From Candidatus Raymondbacteria bacterium RIFOXYA2_FULL_49_16 (GTDB lineage: Bacteria > Fibrobacterota > OXYB2-FULL-49-7 > XYB2-FULL-49-35): DNA of 64,000 bases. The stretch spans positions 1 to 64,000 of the forward strand of contig MFYT01000058.1 of the NCBI GenBank assembly GCA_001789205.1. Direction: 5' to 3'. This document shows, piece after piece, positions 17,550 through 26,932 of the stretch; position 1 is the stretch's first letter, and the number at the start of each line of letters is the position of its first letter. Both the position numbers and the translations under genes were made by a program. The notes below the pieces were generated by a model, which was not told where the DNA came from, did no database searches, and saw only the letters and a program-made list of their open reading frames with translations.

Positions 17550-18515
17550 ATGGCAAAAGAAACCCTGCTTTCAAAAGGCATGTGGGAACAATATTCGGAA
17601 AAGGTGCGCGACCGCATGAACAAGCCCGGACACTTTGGTGAAATAACCAAGGACGAGGCCCACAAAGCCAATCTGAAACTGGTGGATGTCATCCACGGCA
17701 GCGAGGCGTGCGGAGACGCGGTCCAGCTCTTCCTGCTTGTTGACAAGGACAATGTCATTAAAAAGGCCCGTTTCAAGTCCTTTGGATGCGGCACGGCCAT
17801 CGCCGCCTCGGACATGATGGCGGAGCTGTGCGTGGGTAAGACCATTGACCAGGCCCTGCGTATAACAAACCTTGATGTGGAGCGCGCGCTGCGCGACAAT
17901 CCGGAAACTCCCGCCGTACCGGGCCAGAAGATGCATTGCAGCGTCATGGCGTACGATGTCATAAAAAAAGCCGTTGCATCGTATAAAAACGTCGATATCA
18001 AGGAATTTGATGAGGCGGAAATCGTCTGCCACTGCGGTCGCATCACGCGCAAGCAGATCGAGAAGGCGATCATTGAAAAAAACCTGACAACCGTGGAACA
18101 GGTTATTGAGGCCACCGGCGCGGGAAGTTATTGCGGGTCGTGCATACGCCCTGGCGGCCACGAGGAAAAAAACGTGTACCTTGTCAACATACTCGACGAT
18201 GTGTTGCGACGCACGGGAAAAAAAGAGGAGGCGTCAGTGACAACCGGCGTGCGCGATATTCCCTTCAGCGAACTAAAAATGCCGCAAAAGCTTAAAAAAA
18301 TAGAGGCGGTCCTCGACCAAATAGTGCGTCCCGCCCTGGCCGCCGACCACGGCGGCCTTGAGGTCATGGACCTGGAAAATACGACTGTATTTATAAGTTA
18401 TACAGGTTCTTGCGCAGGATGTGCTGGCGCCCTGCACGGCACCTTGGACTTTATCCAGAAGACCTTGCAAGAGAAGCTCAATGCCTCTATTACGGTAAAA
18501 CCCTTTCAGGGGTAA
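17550..18515 (+). CDS. nifU: three-domain NifU Fe-S cluster scaffold
   Basis: 321 residues in three domains. Residues 1-135 form an IscU-like scaffold with Cys in SEACGDAV, FGCGTAIAASD and MHCSVMAY. Residues 157-215 form a BFD-like [2Fe-2S] domain (CHCGRITRKQIE ... GSYCGSC). Residues 245-320 form the NifU C-terminal domain with GSCAGC. The full-length layout is the classic NifU type. It receives sulfur from NifS and hands clusters to apoproteins. No nitrogenase gene is seen, so this pair probably serves general Fe-S assembly, as in some epsilonproteobacteria and anaerobes. Confidence 0.94.
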   Translation: MAKETLLSKGMWEQYSEKVRDRMNKPGHFGEITKDEAHKANLKLVDVIHGSEACGDAVQLFLLVDKDNVIKKARFKSFGCGTAIAASDMMAELCVGKTIDQALRITNLDVERALRDNPETPAVPGQKMHCSVMAYDVIKKAVASYKNVDIKEFDEAEIVCHCGRITRKQIEKAIIEKNLTTVEQVIEATGAGSYCGSCIRPGGHEEKNVYLVNILDDVLRRTGKKEEASVTTGVRDIPFSELKMPQKLKKIEAVLDQIVRPALAADHGGLEVMDLENTTVFISYTGSCAGCAGALHGTLDFIQKTLQEKLNASITVKPFQG

Positions 18516-18561
18516 CCTTGGTTTTTGCGCCAGTCTGGTTTTTCATCATACCATAGAATCC

Positions 18562-18616
18562 CTTGTAGGGGCGGGTTTGAAACCCGCCCCTACAAGGTGA
18601 AACCCGCCCCTACAAG
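18562..18616. repeat. three-copy 17-bp inverted/direct repeat
   Basis: The unit CTTGTAGGGGCGGGTTT occurs at 18562-18578, then inverted at 18580-18596 with a single G between the arms, then inverted again at 18600-18616 after GTG. The first two copies form a near-perfect 35-base palindrome that could fold as a hairpin after nifU. It resembles the G+C-rich intergenic repeats scattered through many genomes. Flanking 18516-18775 has no gene. Confidence 0.85.
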
Positions 18617-18687
18617 AATAAATCGTACGTAAATGACGCCCCCACTATCGGCTTTGCGGTTTTTAAAGGCAACTCTGATGAAATTTC

Positions 18688-18717
18688 TTGACTGCCCATT
18701 TATAATTAACGTAAATT
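18688..18717 (+). promoter_or_regulatory. candidate promoter for the outer-membrane protein gene
   Basis: TTGACT (18688-18693), 18 bases, TAAATT (18712-18717), about 58 bases before the ATG, which has a strong AAGGAGG Shine-Dalgarno. Confidence 0.45.
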
Positions 18718-18775
18718 ATCGAGAATCAAAGAACATACCAATCCAATTATTGTCTACCACAAAAAGGAGGTTTCT

Positions 18776-19885
18776 ATGGTAAGAAGGTTCTCGATCCAGA
18801 CCGCGTTGGTCGCATGCTTCATGCTTGTTTTCGCTTCAAGCGTTAAGGCCGACCTGCAGGAAGACATCACAAAACTCGTGGGCGACAATGCCACCAGCTA
18901 CATCCACCCTATCACCAACTCCCTGGGTGTTGGCATGAACAGCGGCTGGTACAACTCTTCAAAGAGCTATAAACTTTTCGGCCTTCCTATTGGCCTACAG
19001 GCAAACTTTGGCATGGGCGTGTCCATGACCAACGACGACCTTCGCAAGTACGATTTTGAAGGTGAAATCAATGTTGACGGCGTACCCGGGCTCTCAGGAA
19101 TATTCTCCGCTCTGAACACAGAGCTCCAGGCCGCGGGTTACGACACCCTGCCAAGCAAAATATCGCTGAACAAAGCTGATGTTCCCACTATTGTTGGTGC
19201 TGAAGAGGCCCCTGTCTTTACTCTGGCAAACCTGCTTCCAGCCACATCGGTTGCCGACATGCGCACATTTAACGTTACTGCAAACGGTTTTGGTCAGGAC
19301 ACTATTCCGCTCGATGATACACTTTTCGCACTTCCTCCGGGCCTCAACCTTGAAGCTGTCCCCTATATTCCAAACGTAGGAATCAATATCGGCCTGCCCT
19401 TCAAAGTGCAGCTTGGACTCAGGTATTTTCCAACCACCAGTGTTCCTGATTTCGGCGATGTCGGCCTTCTGGGTCTCAAAGTCCAGTACGAATTCACCGA
19501 ATGGGTTCCCGTGGTGAATAACCTCCCGTTGCTGCATACCTCTGCGTTTTGGGCAATGAACAACCTTGAAATGGGCGTGCTCGAACTCAATAACTGGATC
19601 AGCATGGTAAACGTATCAGCTGATTTTAAATTCTTGATCGGCCTTGGCATCTACGGTGGTATTGGCATTGAAAGCTCGACCATGAATCTCAATTATACGG
19701 TCAACGCGCCCGGCACTGCCCTCGACGGCCAAAAGGTCAGCCTCTCGGACGAAGGCGACAACTTTTTCAGGGCCCAGGCAGGTGTGAGGCTTTCTTTGCT
19801 TATTTTCGACATTTTCGCCGACGCCAACTTCGGAGAGACAACCTCCTACAACCTTGGGATTGGCATTGGCTTAAACGGTCTGTAA
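18776..19885 (+). CDS. exported outer-membrane-type beta-barrel protein (DUF6588-like)
   Basis: 369 residues with a signal peptide ending around VKA (25) and AAGGAGG before the ATG. The chain is full of alternating hydrophobic strands: NSLGVGMNSGWYN, LPFKVQLGLRYFP, and an end SYNLGIGIGLNGL with aromatic/hydrophobic last strand. This looks like a family of exported proteins found in Fibrobacter-like bacteria that I recall as DUF6588; the assignment is from memory. The strong ribosome site and its own promoter and terminator suggest a stand-alone, well-expressed gene. Confidence 0.7.
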   Translation: MVRRFSIQTALVACFMLVFASSVKADLQEDITKLVGDNATSYIHPITNSLGVGMNSGWYNSSKSYKLFGLPIGLQANFGMGVSMTNDDLRKYDFEGEINVDGVPGLSGIFSALNTELQAAGYDTLPSKISLNKADVPTIVGAEEAPVFTLANLLPATSVADMRTFNVTANGFGQDTIPLDDTLFALPPGLNLEAVPYIPNVGINIGLPFKVQLGLRYFPTTSVPDFGDVGLLGLKVQYEFTEWVPVVNNLPLLHTSAFWAMNNLEMGVLELNNWISMVNVSADFKFLIGLGIYGGIGIESSTMNLNYTVNAPGTALDGQKVSLSDEGDNFFRAQAGVRLSLLIFDIFADANFGETTSYNLGIGIGLNGL

Positions 19886-19914
19886 ACAATCCGGATACCT
19901 GGTTCCTGATAGTT

Positions 19915-19944
19915 TAAAAAACCCGTCTAAACGACGGGTTTTTT
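19915..19944 (+). terminator. rho-independent terminator
   Basis: AAAAAACCCGTC, loop TAAAC, GACGGGTTTTTT: a 12-bp A-to-T-flanked stem running into T residues, 30 bases after the outer-membrane gene. Clear. Confidence 0.9.
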
Positions 19945-20027
19945 ATTATATTCTTGAAAGCCCAATTGCGTATAAATTAATTTTATAGATTATTAATCGC
20001 ATAAAAAAAAACACCAGTAAATAACTC

Positions 20028-21941
20028 ATGGCGCTCGGAAGAAAAGAAACCGATAAAAAAGCAAAACGGCTGTCACTGTTGATCGCCGTTGGCGTGCATC
20101 TTCTGCTCATTTGGATCTTCTGGCAGGCCGCAGTGCCCCAGGAATATAAAGACCGCGTTGTTGAAATCTTCACGGGAAAAAACGCGGCGCCCCCTCCGCC
20201 TCCAAAACCAAAAGTAAAACTCGCCGCTATCAAGCAGCCTACATCGTTCAAGCCCAAGTTCGAGGTCAAATCATCGGTCAAGGTAGACCCCAAATTCAAC
20301 CCCAATTTCAAGGTCATGGCCAATTTCAACGCTGACGTATCAATGCCCGACTTCACCAGCATGGCCCAGACATATTCGGTAAAGACATTCAGTCTGGACA
20401 AGTCACAAATCCAGAACGTCACTACCGACATCCTTAATGTAATCGGCGTGGGCGATCTCATGGACGAAGGACGCGGCACCAAGGTCTCGGGACGCGGCAA
20501 GCGTATGCGCGCGCGCCTCAACCTCTGCATCGTCAGCACGCCGGGCATCACTCAACTCGACTTTGGCGGCACGGGCCGCTGGGACTACGTGTTCACGGCC
20601 TTTAAATCCATTGAACGTACCCGAGCATGGCTCAAGGAAAACACGCAAATCCAGGTCACGGAAAACACCATCACCATTCCCTGCGAATACGATTTCACCG
20701 AGTGGGTGCAGAAGATCAAGACCAAGGGCGCGCTTGCCGTCGACAGCTCCTCGTACTACCAGGAGCGCACCGCCTTGCTCAAACTCGAACAGTCAATCGA
20801 GCAGATGGAGACCGACCGCATTGCCGGGCGCAGGCAGTTTGTCCGCACCGTCAAAGCAACGGCCTACAGCTACCTGAATAAAAAATACGCCATCGAAGAC
20901 ATTGATCTCCTCAAGCCCGACATGATCATCAAAAAGATTGAAGAGCAATTCCTGCTGCGCGAGTGGCGGAAAAAAGGCATACAGACCATGCTCGAAGTGG
21001 TGAACAATCTCGACGAAAACTGGCCCGAGGACCGGCTCGTCAACGCGATCAAACCCGTATATTCTTTCCTGCGCAATGCCATGGTCCTCGAAAATCCGCT
21101 CCTCATTATCGCCAATCTGGTAGGACTCGAAAAACTGAGCGACGAAAACCTCCAGTTGCTCCGTACCTATGTGACAAACGGCGGATTCATCTGGATAGAC
21201 GACACCGGTATTGCCGGGGCAAACATCCCCGACCAGTACATCGCGGCGCGCGGGTTCATATCCAACCTCATGCCCTCAGCCGACAAGCTTTCTGAAAAGG
21301 AACAGGAGACCTTCAACAAGCTTTCAGCGGACGATAAAACCGTCCAGGGTTTTGATTTGGGCAAACCCTTCCCGCCCTTTGCCCATCCACAGGTCTTTAT
21401 TCCCATGGCCGTGCCGCGCGATGTACCGGTCGACGTCCGCATCTTTAATAGATTGGGTATTCTCGTCAAGCAGTTTTCGTGGGATAAAAACAAACCCATG
21501 AAGGCGGGCAGTTATGTTACCAAGGAAAAGGCGCTGGTATGGAATTGCGACAACAATGCGGGCGAACCGGTTGAAAGCGGCAATTTCTTCCTCCAAATGC
21601 AATCCGGTCTTTTCCAGAGAACACGGCTTATCACCGTGGGCAAACTCCGCATGATCGACGAGAAGCATCCGCTCATGAGCGTTGTCCATAATTTCCGGAA
21701 CGTCCCTGTCTGCGTCATCGGCAGCGGCAACGCCAACTGGAAAACCCGCCCCTACGGCAACGCAGCGTTCGGGTATTATTACGAAGGCCGCATGATTCTC
21801 CTCTACACCGAAGGCGCGGGCGTCATCGCGGGACTAGGCGATCTCAACAGCGCCGTGGTCCGGGACCAGGCCAACAAATTCCTCAACAATGTCATTGCCT
21901 TTGTTCTAAGCGACGAAGACGGCGTTGCCATCAGGCCCTGA
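20028..21941 (+). CDS. TonB-like membrane-anchored protein with DUF4159-like and FlgD-like Ig regions
   Basis: 637 residues. Residues 17-35 are a membrane helix after a Lys-rich start, then a proline/lysine-rich linker (APPPPPKPKVK), the layout of TonB/TolA anchors. After a glycine-rich segment, RARLNLCIVS starts a domain like that used to measure TonB C-termini. The DUF4159-like core reads PLLIIANLVGLEKLSDENLQ and GGFIWIDDTG; the FlgD-like Ig part runs from VDVRIFNRLGILVKQFSW to ESGNFFLQM. The end again shows ILLYTEGAGVIAGL. It is the only TonB-like anchor in the window, and could partner the ExbB/ExbD motor at 43965-46033, although 24 kb away. Confidence 0.7.
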   Translation: MALGRKETDKKAKRLSLLIAVGVHLLLIWIFWQAAVPQEYKDRVVEIFTGKNAAPPPPPKPKVKLAAIKQPTSFKPKFEVKSSVKVDPKFNPNFKVMANFNADVSMPDFTSMAQTYSVKTFSLDKSQIQNVTTDILNVIGVGDLMDEGRGTKVSGRGKRMRARLNLCIVSTPGITQLDFGGTGRWDYVFTAFKSIERTRAWLKENTQIQVTENTITIPCEYDFTEWVQKIKTKGALAVDSSSYYQERTALLKLEQSIEQMETDRIAGRRQFVRTVKATAYSYLNKKYAIEDIDLLKPDMIIKKIEEQFLLREWRKKGIQTMLEVVNNLDENWPEDRLVNAIKPVYSFLRNAMVLENPLLIIANLVGLEKLSDENLQLLRTYVTNGGFIWIDDTGIAGANIPDQYIAARGFISNLMPSADKLSEKEQETFNKLSADDKTVQGFDLGKPFPPFAHPQVFIPMAVPRDVPVDVRIFNRLGILVKQFSWDKNKPMKAGSYVTKEKALVWNCDNNAGEPVESGNFFLQMQSGLFQRTRLITVGKLRMIDEKHPLMSVVHNFRNVPVCVIGSGNANWKTRPYGNAAFGYYYEGRMILLYTEGAGVIAGLGDLNSAVVRDQANKFLNNVIAFVLSDEDGVAIRP

Positions 21942-21954
21942 TCCTGTTTCCTCA

Positions 21955-22419
21955 ATGGACCAGGCTTTCCTCGGTTTCATCCTTCCGGTAGCAAGCATTG
22001 TCCCGGTAACGGTTTTTGACCTTAAATATCGCATCATTCCCGACTGGCTCACCCTTCCCCTGCTGACCGCAGGCCTGGCCTTCTCATGCGCACCCCAAGG
22101 CATCACCCCATACCTCGCTCTGGCAGGCGTTTTCTGCGGCGGCGGCACCTTGTGGGCCATAGAATGGATCGGCCGCCATGTTACGGGCAAGGAAGGCATG
22201 GGTGGAGGCGATATTAAATACATGGCAGCCCTGGGCGCCTTCATCGGCCCAATTCCCGCGCTTGCGCTGCTCTTTATCGCCTCAATAACGGCGCTGCTTT
22301 TTTCAGCAGGCCGCGCATGCAGGACACGGCAATTTCTGGGGGCCACACTTCCGTTTGGCCCTTTTCTTTGCGCAGGACTCATTTGTACTCTGGTTCTTAT
22401 GAAAAAAGGTATCTTTTAA
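21955..22419 (+). CDS. type IV prepilin peptidase (A24), peptidase domain only
   Basis: 154 residues from ATG 21955. Two catalytic Asp motifs: DLKYRIIPDWLTLPLL and MGGGDIKYMAALGAFIG (a GGGD form of GxGD). Five or six membrane helices. The N-terminal methylase domain of PilD is absent, as in TadV/CpaA-type short peptidases. It processes type IV pilin-like leader peptides. Only one weak pilin-like protein (30055) is in the window. It lies 13 bases after the TonB-like gene and upstream of thiS, so its operon context is mixed. Confidence 0.87.
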   Translation: MDQAFLGFILPVASIVPVTVFDLKYRIIPDWLTLPLLTAGLAFSCAPQGITPYLALAGVFCGGGTLWAIEWIGRHVTGKEGMGGGDIKYMAALGAFIGPIPALALLFIASITALLFSAGRACRTRQFLGATLPFGPFLCAGLICTLVLMKKGIF

Positions 22420-22421
22420 CC

Positions 22422-22622
22422 GTGACAATACAGCTCAATGGGAAAATAGAATCCATCGCAGAGGGGACCTCTGTGTCCGCGCTGCTCGCGCTCAAGAGTA
22501 TTGTTCCCGCGCACGTGGTGGTGGAAAAAAACAGCGTCATTGTGGCCCGCGACGCGTACCCCATCACAATATTGAATACCGGCGACACGCTCGAGCTTCT
22601 CAGATTTGTCGGAGGCGGATGA
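22422..22622 (+). CDS. thiS: sulfur-carrier protein ThiS
   Basis: 66 residues from GTG 22422, two bases after the peptidase stop. Beta-grasp fold starting [20 protein letters not shown] and ending RFVGGG; the C-terminal Gly-Gly is thiocarboxylated and donates sulfur to the thiazole of thiamine. Too short to be called by length alone, but the next genes are thiG and thiH. No thiF adenylyltransferase is in the window. Confidence 0.9.
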   Translation: MTIQLNGKIESIAEGTSVSALLALKSIVPAHVVVEKNSVIVARDAYPITILNTGDTLELLRFVGGG

Positions 22623-22623
22623 C

Positions 22624-23391
22624 ATGGATTCCCTTGCCATAGCAGGGCGGACAGTACGGTCGCGCCTCATTACCGGATCGGGAAAATACCAGGACGAGGC
22701 GCTCATTCCCGCCATTCTCGCCGCAGCCGAGTGCGATATCATTACCGTGGCTCTCCGCCGCGTGGATTTTGACCGGCCCGCCGACAATATCCTTCGCCAC
22801 ATTCCAGAGGGAAAAATACTGCTTCCCAATACTTCGGGGGCGCGGAACGCTGATGAGGCCGTGCGTATCGCGCATCTTTCGCGGGCCATGGGCTGCGGTG
22901 ACTGGATAAAAGTTGAGGTCATCAACGACCAGAAATACCTCCTTCCGGACAACGCAGAGACCATCCGGGCAACGGAAATACTGGCGCGTGAAGGGTTCAT
23001 CGTGCTTCCTTATATGAGTCCTGACCTTGCGGCTGCGCGGAGTCTGGTGAGGGCGGGCGCCGCCGCAATCATGCCGCTCGGTTCTCCCATCGGGTCAAAT
23101 CAGGGACTCAAAACGCTCTCCCTGCTCGAAATCATGATCGCGGAGATCGATCTTCCCATTATTATCGATGCGGGTATTGGCGCTCCGTCGCACGCTGCAC
23201 AGGCCATGGAGATCGGCGCTGACGCAGTGCTCCTTAACACAGCCATAGCCACAAGCGACAACCCCGTGCTCATGGCCGAGGCCTTCAAGCACGCGGTAAG
23301 GGCCGGAAGACTGGCCTACCTGGCAGGATGCGGACCCGTATCTTCTGGTGCACAGCCTTCCTCCCCCTTAACTGGTTTTCTGCATTCCTAA
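22624..23391 (+). CDS. thiG: thiazole synthase ThiG
   Basis: 255 residues from ATG 22624, one base after the thiS stop; an upstream in-frame ATG at 22606 overlaps thiS and is less likely. Family marks: [83 protein letters not shown] and [16 protein letters not shown]. It forms the thiazole phosphate ring from deoxyxylulose phosphate, dehydroglycine and ThiS thiocarboxylate. Operon order thiS-thiG-thiH is standard for anaerobes. Confidence 0.95.
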   Translation: MDSLAIAGRTVRSRLITGSGKYQDEALIPAILAAAECDIITVALRRVDFDRPADNILRHIPEGKILLPNTSGARNADEAVRIAHLSRAMGCGDWIKVEVINDQKYLLPDNAETIRATEILAREGFIVLPYMSPDLAAARSLVRAGAAAIMPLGSPIGSNQGLKTLSLLEIMIAEIDLPIIIDAGIGAPSHAAQAMEIGADAVLLNTAIATSDNPVLMAEAFKHAVRAGRLAYLAGCGPVSSGAQPSSPLTGFLHS

Positions 23392-23398
23392 GGCCGGT

Positions 23399-24517
23399 AT
23401 GCCGTTCTACGAATACAGAAAACAATACACGGGAATCAATTTCAATCATGTTTTTTCCCATGCAACCAGCGCTGATGTCGACGCGGTCCTTGCCAAGCAA
23501 TCCATTGACACGAACGACTACCTGGTCCTTCTCTCCGATGCCGCGGCCGCAAGGCTCGAAGACCTTGCCCAAAAGACCCGCACACTGACCCAACGGCACT
23601 TTGGCAACGCCGTGGTCATGTACACGCCGCTCTACCTGTCGAACCACTGTGTCAACGAATGCGCTTACTGTTCCTTCTCAAAGCGCCACGCCATAGAACG
23701 CCGCACCCTTTCGTTCGACGATGTGGGCAGAGAGGCGGAGGAAATCGCGCGCACTGGCATGCGCCATGTGCTCATCCTCACCGGCGAATCACGGAAACAC
23801 ACACCGCCCCGGTTTGTCGGGGAATGCGTTGCCATACTCAGGGACTATTTCGCCTCAATCACCATTGAGATCTATGCACTATCGGCTGAAGAATATGGCG
23901 ATCTCATTGACGCAGGCGTCGATGGCCTCACTATATACCAGGAAACCTATGACGAGAAGCTCTATGCTGACCTGCACGCGGGCGGGCCAAAGGCCGACTA
24001 CCGTTTCAGGATCGAAGCGCCCGAACGGGCACTGTCTCAAAACATCCGTTCAGTAAATATTGGCGCGCTTCTCGGCCTCCACGACCCCCGGATCGACGCC
24101 TTTTTCACAGGCCTGCACGCGGCCTATTTGCAAAAAACCTTTCCCGCTGCTGAAGTGGCTGTTTCGTTTCCCCGGTTACGGCCCCTGGTAAGCGAATTCT
24201 CAGGGGCCCGCACTGTTGCTGACCCTCTTTTTGTGCAGCTCCTGTGCGCTTTCAGGCTCTTCTGCACTTCCGCAGGAATCACCATCTCAACCCGCGAAAG
24301 CAGCCGGTTCCGCGGCAATATTCTGCCTCTTGGCGTCACCCGTATGTCCGCGGGATCGAGTACGGCCGTGGGGGGAAGAATCGGGGAAGCAACCGTCGGA
24401 CAATTCGAAATCGCGGACACCCGGAGCGTTGCAGAGGTACGGGACGAGCTTGTGCGGTTGGGATATCAACCGGTCATGCACGATTGGAATAATAAAATGT
24501 ACGGGGAACGCGTATAG
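23399..24517 (+). CDS. thiH: 2-iminoacetate synthase (radical SAM) ThiH
   Basis: 372 residues. The radical SAM cluster motif is C84-x3-C88-x2-C91 (CVNECAYC), followed by VLILTGES and IEIYALSAEEYGDL. It cleaves tyrosine to dehydroglycine and p-cresol, feeding ThiG. The use of ThiH instead of the oxygen-dependent ThiO suggests anaerobic or microaerobic growth. Seven bases after thiG. The end has SRFRGNILPLGVTRMSAGSS, typical of the family. Confidence 0.95.
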   Translation: MPFYEYRKQYTGINFNHVFSHATSADVDAVLAKQSIDTNDYLVLLSDAAAARLEDLAQKTRTLTQRHFGNAVVMYTPLYLSNHCVNECAYCSFSKRHAIERRTLSFDDVGREAEEIARTGMRHVLILTGESRKHTPPRFVGECVAILRDYFASITIEIYALSAEEYGDLIDAGVDGLTIYQETYDEKLYADLHAGGPKADYRFRIEAPERALSQNIRSVNIGALLGLHDPRIDAFFTGLHAAYLQKTFPAAEVAVSFPRLRPLVSEFSGARTVADPLFVQLLCAFRLFCTSAGITISTRESSRFRGNILPLGVTRMSAGSSTAVGGRIGEATVGQFEIADTRSVAEVRDELVRLGYQPVMHDWNNKMYGERV

Positions 24518-24534
24518 AAAAAAGCCGCTGGCCG

Positions 24535-25080
24535 TTACGGGTTCTTCGCTTTCGAACCGGTCTTCTTTGTTTTTCCCGGGACGGCCTTTGCATCCTGGCA
24601 TGTTCCGGTTTTTTTCATGTAATCGTCGAACGATACCTGCTTTTCGTAACATTCGTCATCGACATAGGAGAGAATGTTGATGAAAGTCTCCGGGGGAATG
24701 TATCCAGGAAGCATGGTGATAAAATCACCCTTCTTGTTTATGAACGCTATGGCGGGAAATCCACGCACACCCAGGGCGCCGGCGAACTCCATGGGGGTAT
24801 AGACCTTGCCCTGGTAAGTAATGACCTCTTTGGAGGTTTCGGGATTTATTCGTATTGACACAAAACGCCCCATGAGCTTCTTTTTTACTTCAGGATCGTT
24901 GAAGGTTTTCTGGTCCATGACCTTGCACCAGTGGCACCAATCCGTATAAAAATCGATAATGCCCGCTTTTTTCTGCCCTTTGATCTTGGCGTAGCCGTCG
25001 GTGAAATTGTTCCAGGAAAGGTCGCCGGCATGGCCAAACCCCGCGGCAACGGCCAGTACGATACAGATGAAAATCTTCAT
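24535..25080 (-). CDS. exported thioredoxin-fold protein
   Basis: 181 residues with a signal peptide (about 1-18). Thioredoxin fold with redox motif C-H-W-C in YTDWCHWCKVMD, then FVSIRINPE and the cis-Pro strand GVRGFPAIAFINKKG. The CHWC pair and DUF255-like wording fit periplasmic thiol-disulfide proteins rather than cytoplasmic thioredoxin. The C-terminal 35 residues are Lys-rich, with one extra Cys. It converges with thiH and has no obvious partner nearby; a TlpA-like protein is at 28365. Confidence 0.85.
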   Translation of the reverse strand: MKIFICIVLAVAAGFGHAGDLSWNNFTDGYAKIKGQKKAGIIDFYTDWCHWCKVMDQKTFNDPEVKKKLMGRFVSIRINPETSKEVITYQGKVYTPMEFAGALGVRGFPAIAFINKKGDFITMLPGYIPPETFINILSYVDDECYEKQVSFDDYMKKTGTCQDAKAVPGKTKKTGSKAKNP

Positions 25081-25139
25081 GGGTATAATATATTAAGAAA
25101 CCATTGAATAAATCAAACGCCGGAATTATATTTTAAGCA

Positions 25140-25373
25140 ATGTGGCTCTACGCGTTCATCGTCGTTTTCCTCATTGTGCTGGTCATTTTTCTCAGCAACA
25201 TCGCGATCCAGTTCCTTCGGCTCGAACGCAGTATCGAAAAGACGGTGGAAGTGCTCGAGGCTGAGATAACCGATGTGTTCGGATCTCATTCAGTGAAAAA
25301 AGAGGGGGAAGCCGCCATGGGCGGGGACAAAAAGCCCAATGCAGAAAAACCATTGACATCGCCCGCCAAATGA
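25140..25373 (+). CDS. small single-pass membrane protein
   Basis: 77 residues: one membrane helix at 3-24 (WLYAFIVVFLIVLVIFL), a coiled stretch (RLERSIEKTVEVLEAEI) and a Lys/Pro-rich tail. No family recognised and no Shine-Dalgarno. Kept because the hydrophobic-then-charged layout is coherent. It could be a short gene in front of rho. Confidence 0.45.
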   Translation: MWLYAFIVVFLIVLVIFLSNIAIQFLRLERSIEKTVEVLEAEITDVFGSHSVKKEGEAAMGGDKKPNAEKPLTSPAK

Positions 25374-25507
25374 ATGTAGTTTTTTAGTAATCACTGTAAG
25401 GAATATTTCCCGCAACAACCCAATACTATTCTTGGCAAAACCTTTGGTTTCAGGCAAATTTTAAATATATATCCTTATATCCATTCACCTATCACGGTAA
25501 AGGAACT

Positions 25508-26926
25508 ATGGCACCAAGACCACGAACCACCGATCGGAATGCCGAGGAAAACACTTTTCCTGTGGCAGAAGCCCCTGTTGCCCCTGCCCCCGTCTCAGTC
25601 CCAGCCCCAGCTTCCCTGCCTCAAGAGGCTGAAAGCGCCAAACCAGTTGAACAGCCCCGCAAGGCAAACGGGGTTGAGCTCAACCTGAAGGACCTCAAGA
25701 AAAAAAGTATCGAAGAACTTATGCAAATGGTCAACGATCTTGACATTCCCGAATGCCGGACGCTCAAAAAACAGTCCCTCATCTACAAGCTGCTCGAATC
25801 CACGGCCCTGAAAGGCGGTCAGATTTTCGCCGAGGGCGTACTCGAGATAATGCCCGACGGCTTCGGTTTCCTCCGCTCTCCCGAAAACGACTATATGGCG
25901 GGTTCTGACGATATCTATGTATCACCTTCGCAGATCAAGCGGTTCAACCTCCGCACCGGTGATACCGTGGCCGGCCAGATCAGGCCGCCCAAGGAACCCG
26001 AGCGCTATTTCGCCCTGTTGCGCGTCGAGCACATCAACTACGAAGATCCCGAGGCCTGCAAACGAAAAATCGCCTTTGACGCGCTTACCCCGCTCTTCCC
26101 CTTTCAGCGTATCAATCTCGAATGGAAGAACAGCGAGCTTTCTACCCGCATCATGCATCTGCTCACCCCCCTGGGCAAAGGACAGCGCGGCCTCATCGTG
26201 GCGCCGCCGCGCGCGGGCAAAACCGTGCTGCTGCAGAATATCGCGAACGCCATCGCCACCAACCACTCGGAAATCAGGCTCATGGTCCTTCTCATCGATG
26301 AGCGTCCCGAGGAAGTCACGGAAATGGAGCGCATGGTAAAAGGCGAGGTCATTGCCTCCACGTTTGACGAACCTCCGGAGCGGCACGTCCAGATCGCCGA
26401 GATGGTCATTGAACGCGCCAAACGGCTGGTTGAGCACAATAATGACGTGGTCATTCTGCTCGATTCCATCACCCGTCTGGCCCGCGCTTACAACAACGTG
26501 GTGCCTCACAGCGGAAAGATCCTCTCCGGCGGCGTGGATTCAACGGCGCTCCAAAAACCAAAACGGTTTTTTGGCGCTGCGCGCAAAATCGAACACGGCG
26601 GCAGTCTCACCATCATCGGCACCGCCTTGGTCGAAACCGGCAGCCGTATGGACGAAGTCATTTTCGAAGAGTTCAAGGGCACAGGCAACATGGAGCTGAA
26701 TCTTGACAGGCAGATATCCAACCGCCGCGTCTACCCAGCCATTGACATCAACAAGAGCGGTACGCGCAAGGAAGAGCGCCTGCTGACCGATGAAGAGGTA
26801 AACCGTGTCTTCATTCTCAGGAAATATATGCAGGACCTCACCCCGCTTGAGGCCATTGAGTTCCTCATCGACCGCATGGGTTCCACCAAATCGAACAATG
26901 AATTCCTCGCGTCCATGAACCGGTGA
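25508..26926 (+). CDS. rho: transcription termination factor Rho
   Basis: 472 residues. An Ala/Pro/Glu-rich leader (1-55) precedes [17 protein letters not shown], the Rho N-terminal helices. The cold-shock RNA-binding fold follows ([17 protein letters not shown] ... [19 protein letters not shown]). Walker A is APPRAGKT, Walker [17 protein letters not shown], and the end [20 protein letters not shown] to [11 protein letters not shown] matches. Length is somewhat above the usual 420 because of the leader. It is an RNA-dependent helicase that releases transcripts. proC follows 6 bases later. Confidence 0.96.
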   Translation: MAPRPRTTDRNAEENTFPVAEAPVAPAPVSVPAPASLPQEAESAKPVEQPRKANGVELNLKDLKKKSIEELMQMVNDLDIPECRTLKKQSLIYKLLESTALKGGQIFAEGVLEIMPDGFGFLRSPENDYMAGSDDIYVSPSQIKRFNLRTGDTVAGQIRPPKEPERYFALLRVEHINYEDPEACKRKIAFDALTPLFPFQRINLEWKNSELSTRIMHLLTPLGKGQRGLIVAPPRAGKTVLLQNIANAIATNHSEIRLMVLLIDERPEEVTEMERMVKGEVIASTFDEPPERHVQIAEMVIERAKRLVEHNNDVVILLDSITRLARAYNNVVPHSGKILSGGVDSTALQKPKRFFGAARKIEHGGSLTIIGTALVETGSRMDEVIFEEFKGTGNMELNLDRQISNRRVYPAIDINKSGTRKEERLLTDEEVNRVFILRKYMQDLTPLEAIEFLIDRMGSTKSNNEFLASMNR

Positions 26927-26932
26927 TCGCCC

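Noticed and set aside
18562-18616. CRISPR-like repeat
   Set aside because: Spacers are 1 and 3 bases and the copies are inverted; no cas gene is present.
22382-22424. TPP riboswitch before thiS
   Set aside because: Only two bases separate the peptidase stop from thiS, and the coding sequence before it shows no thi-box.
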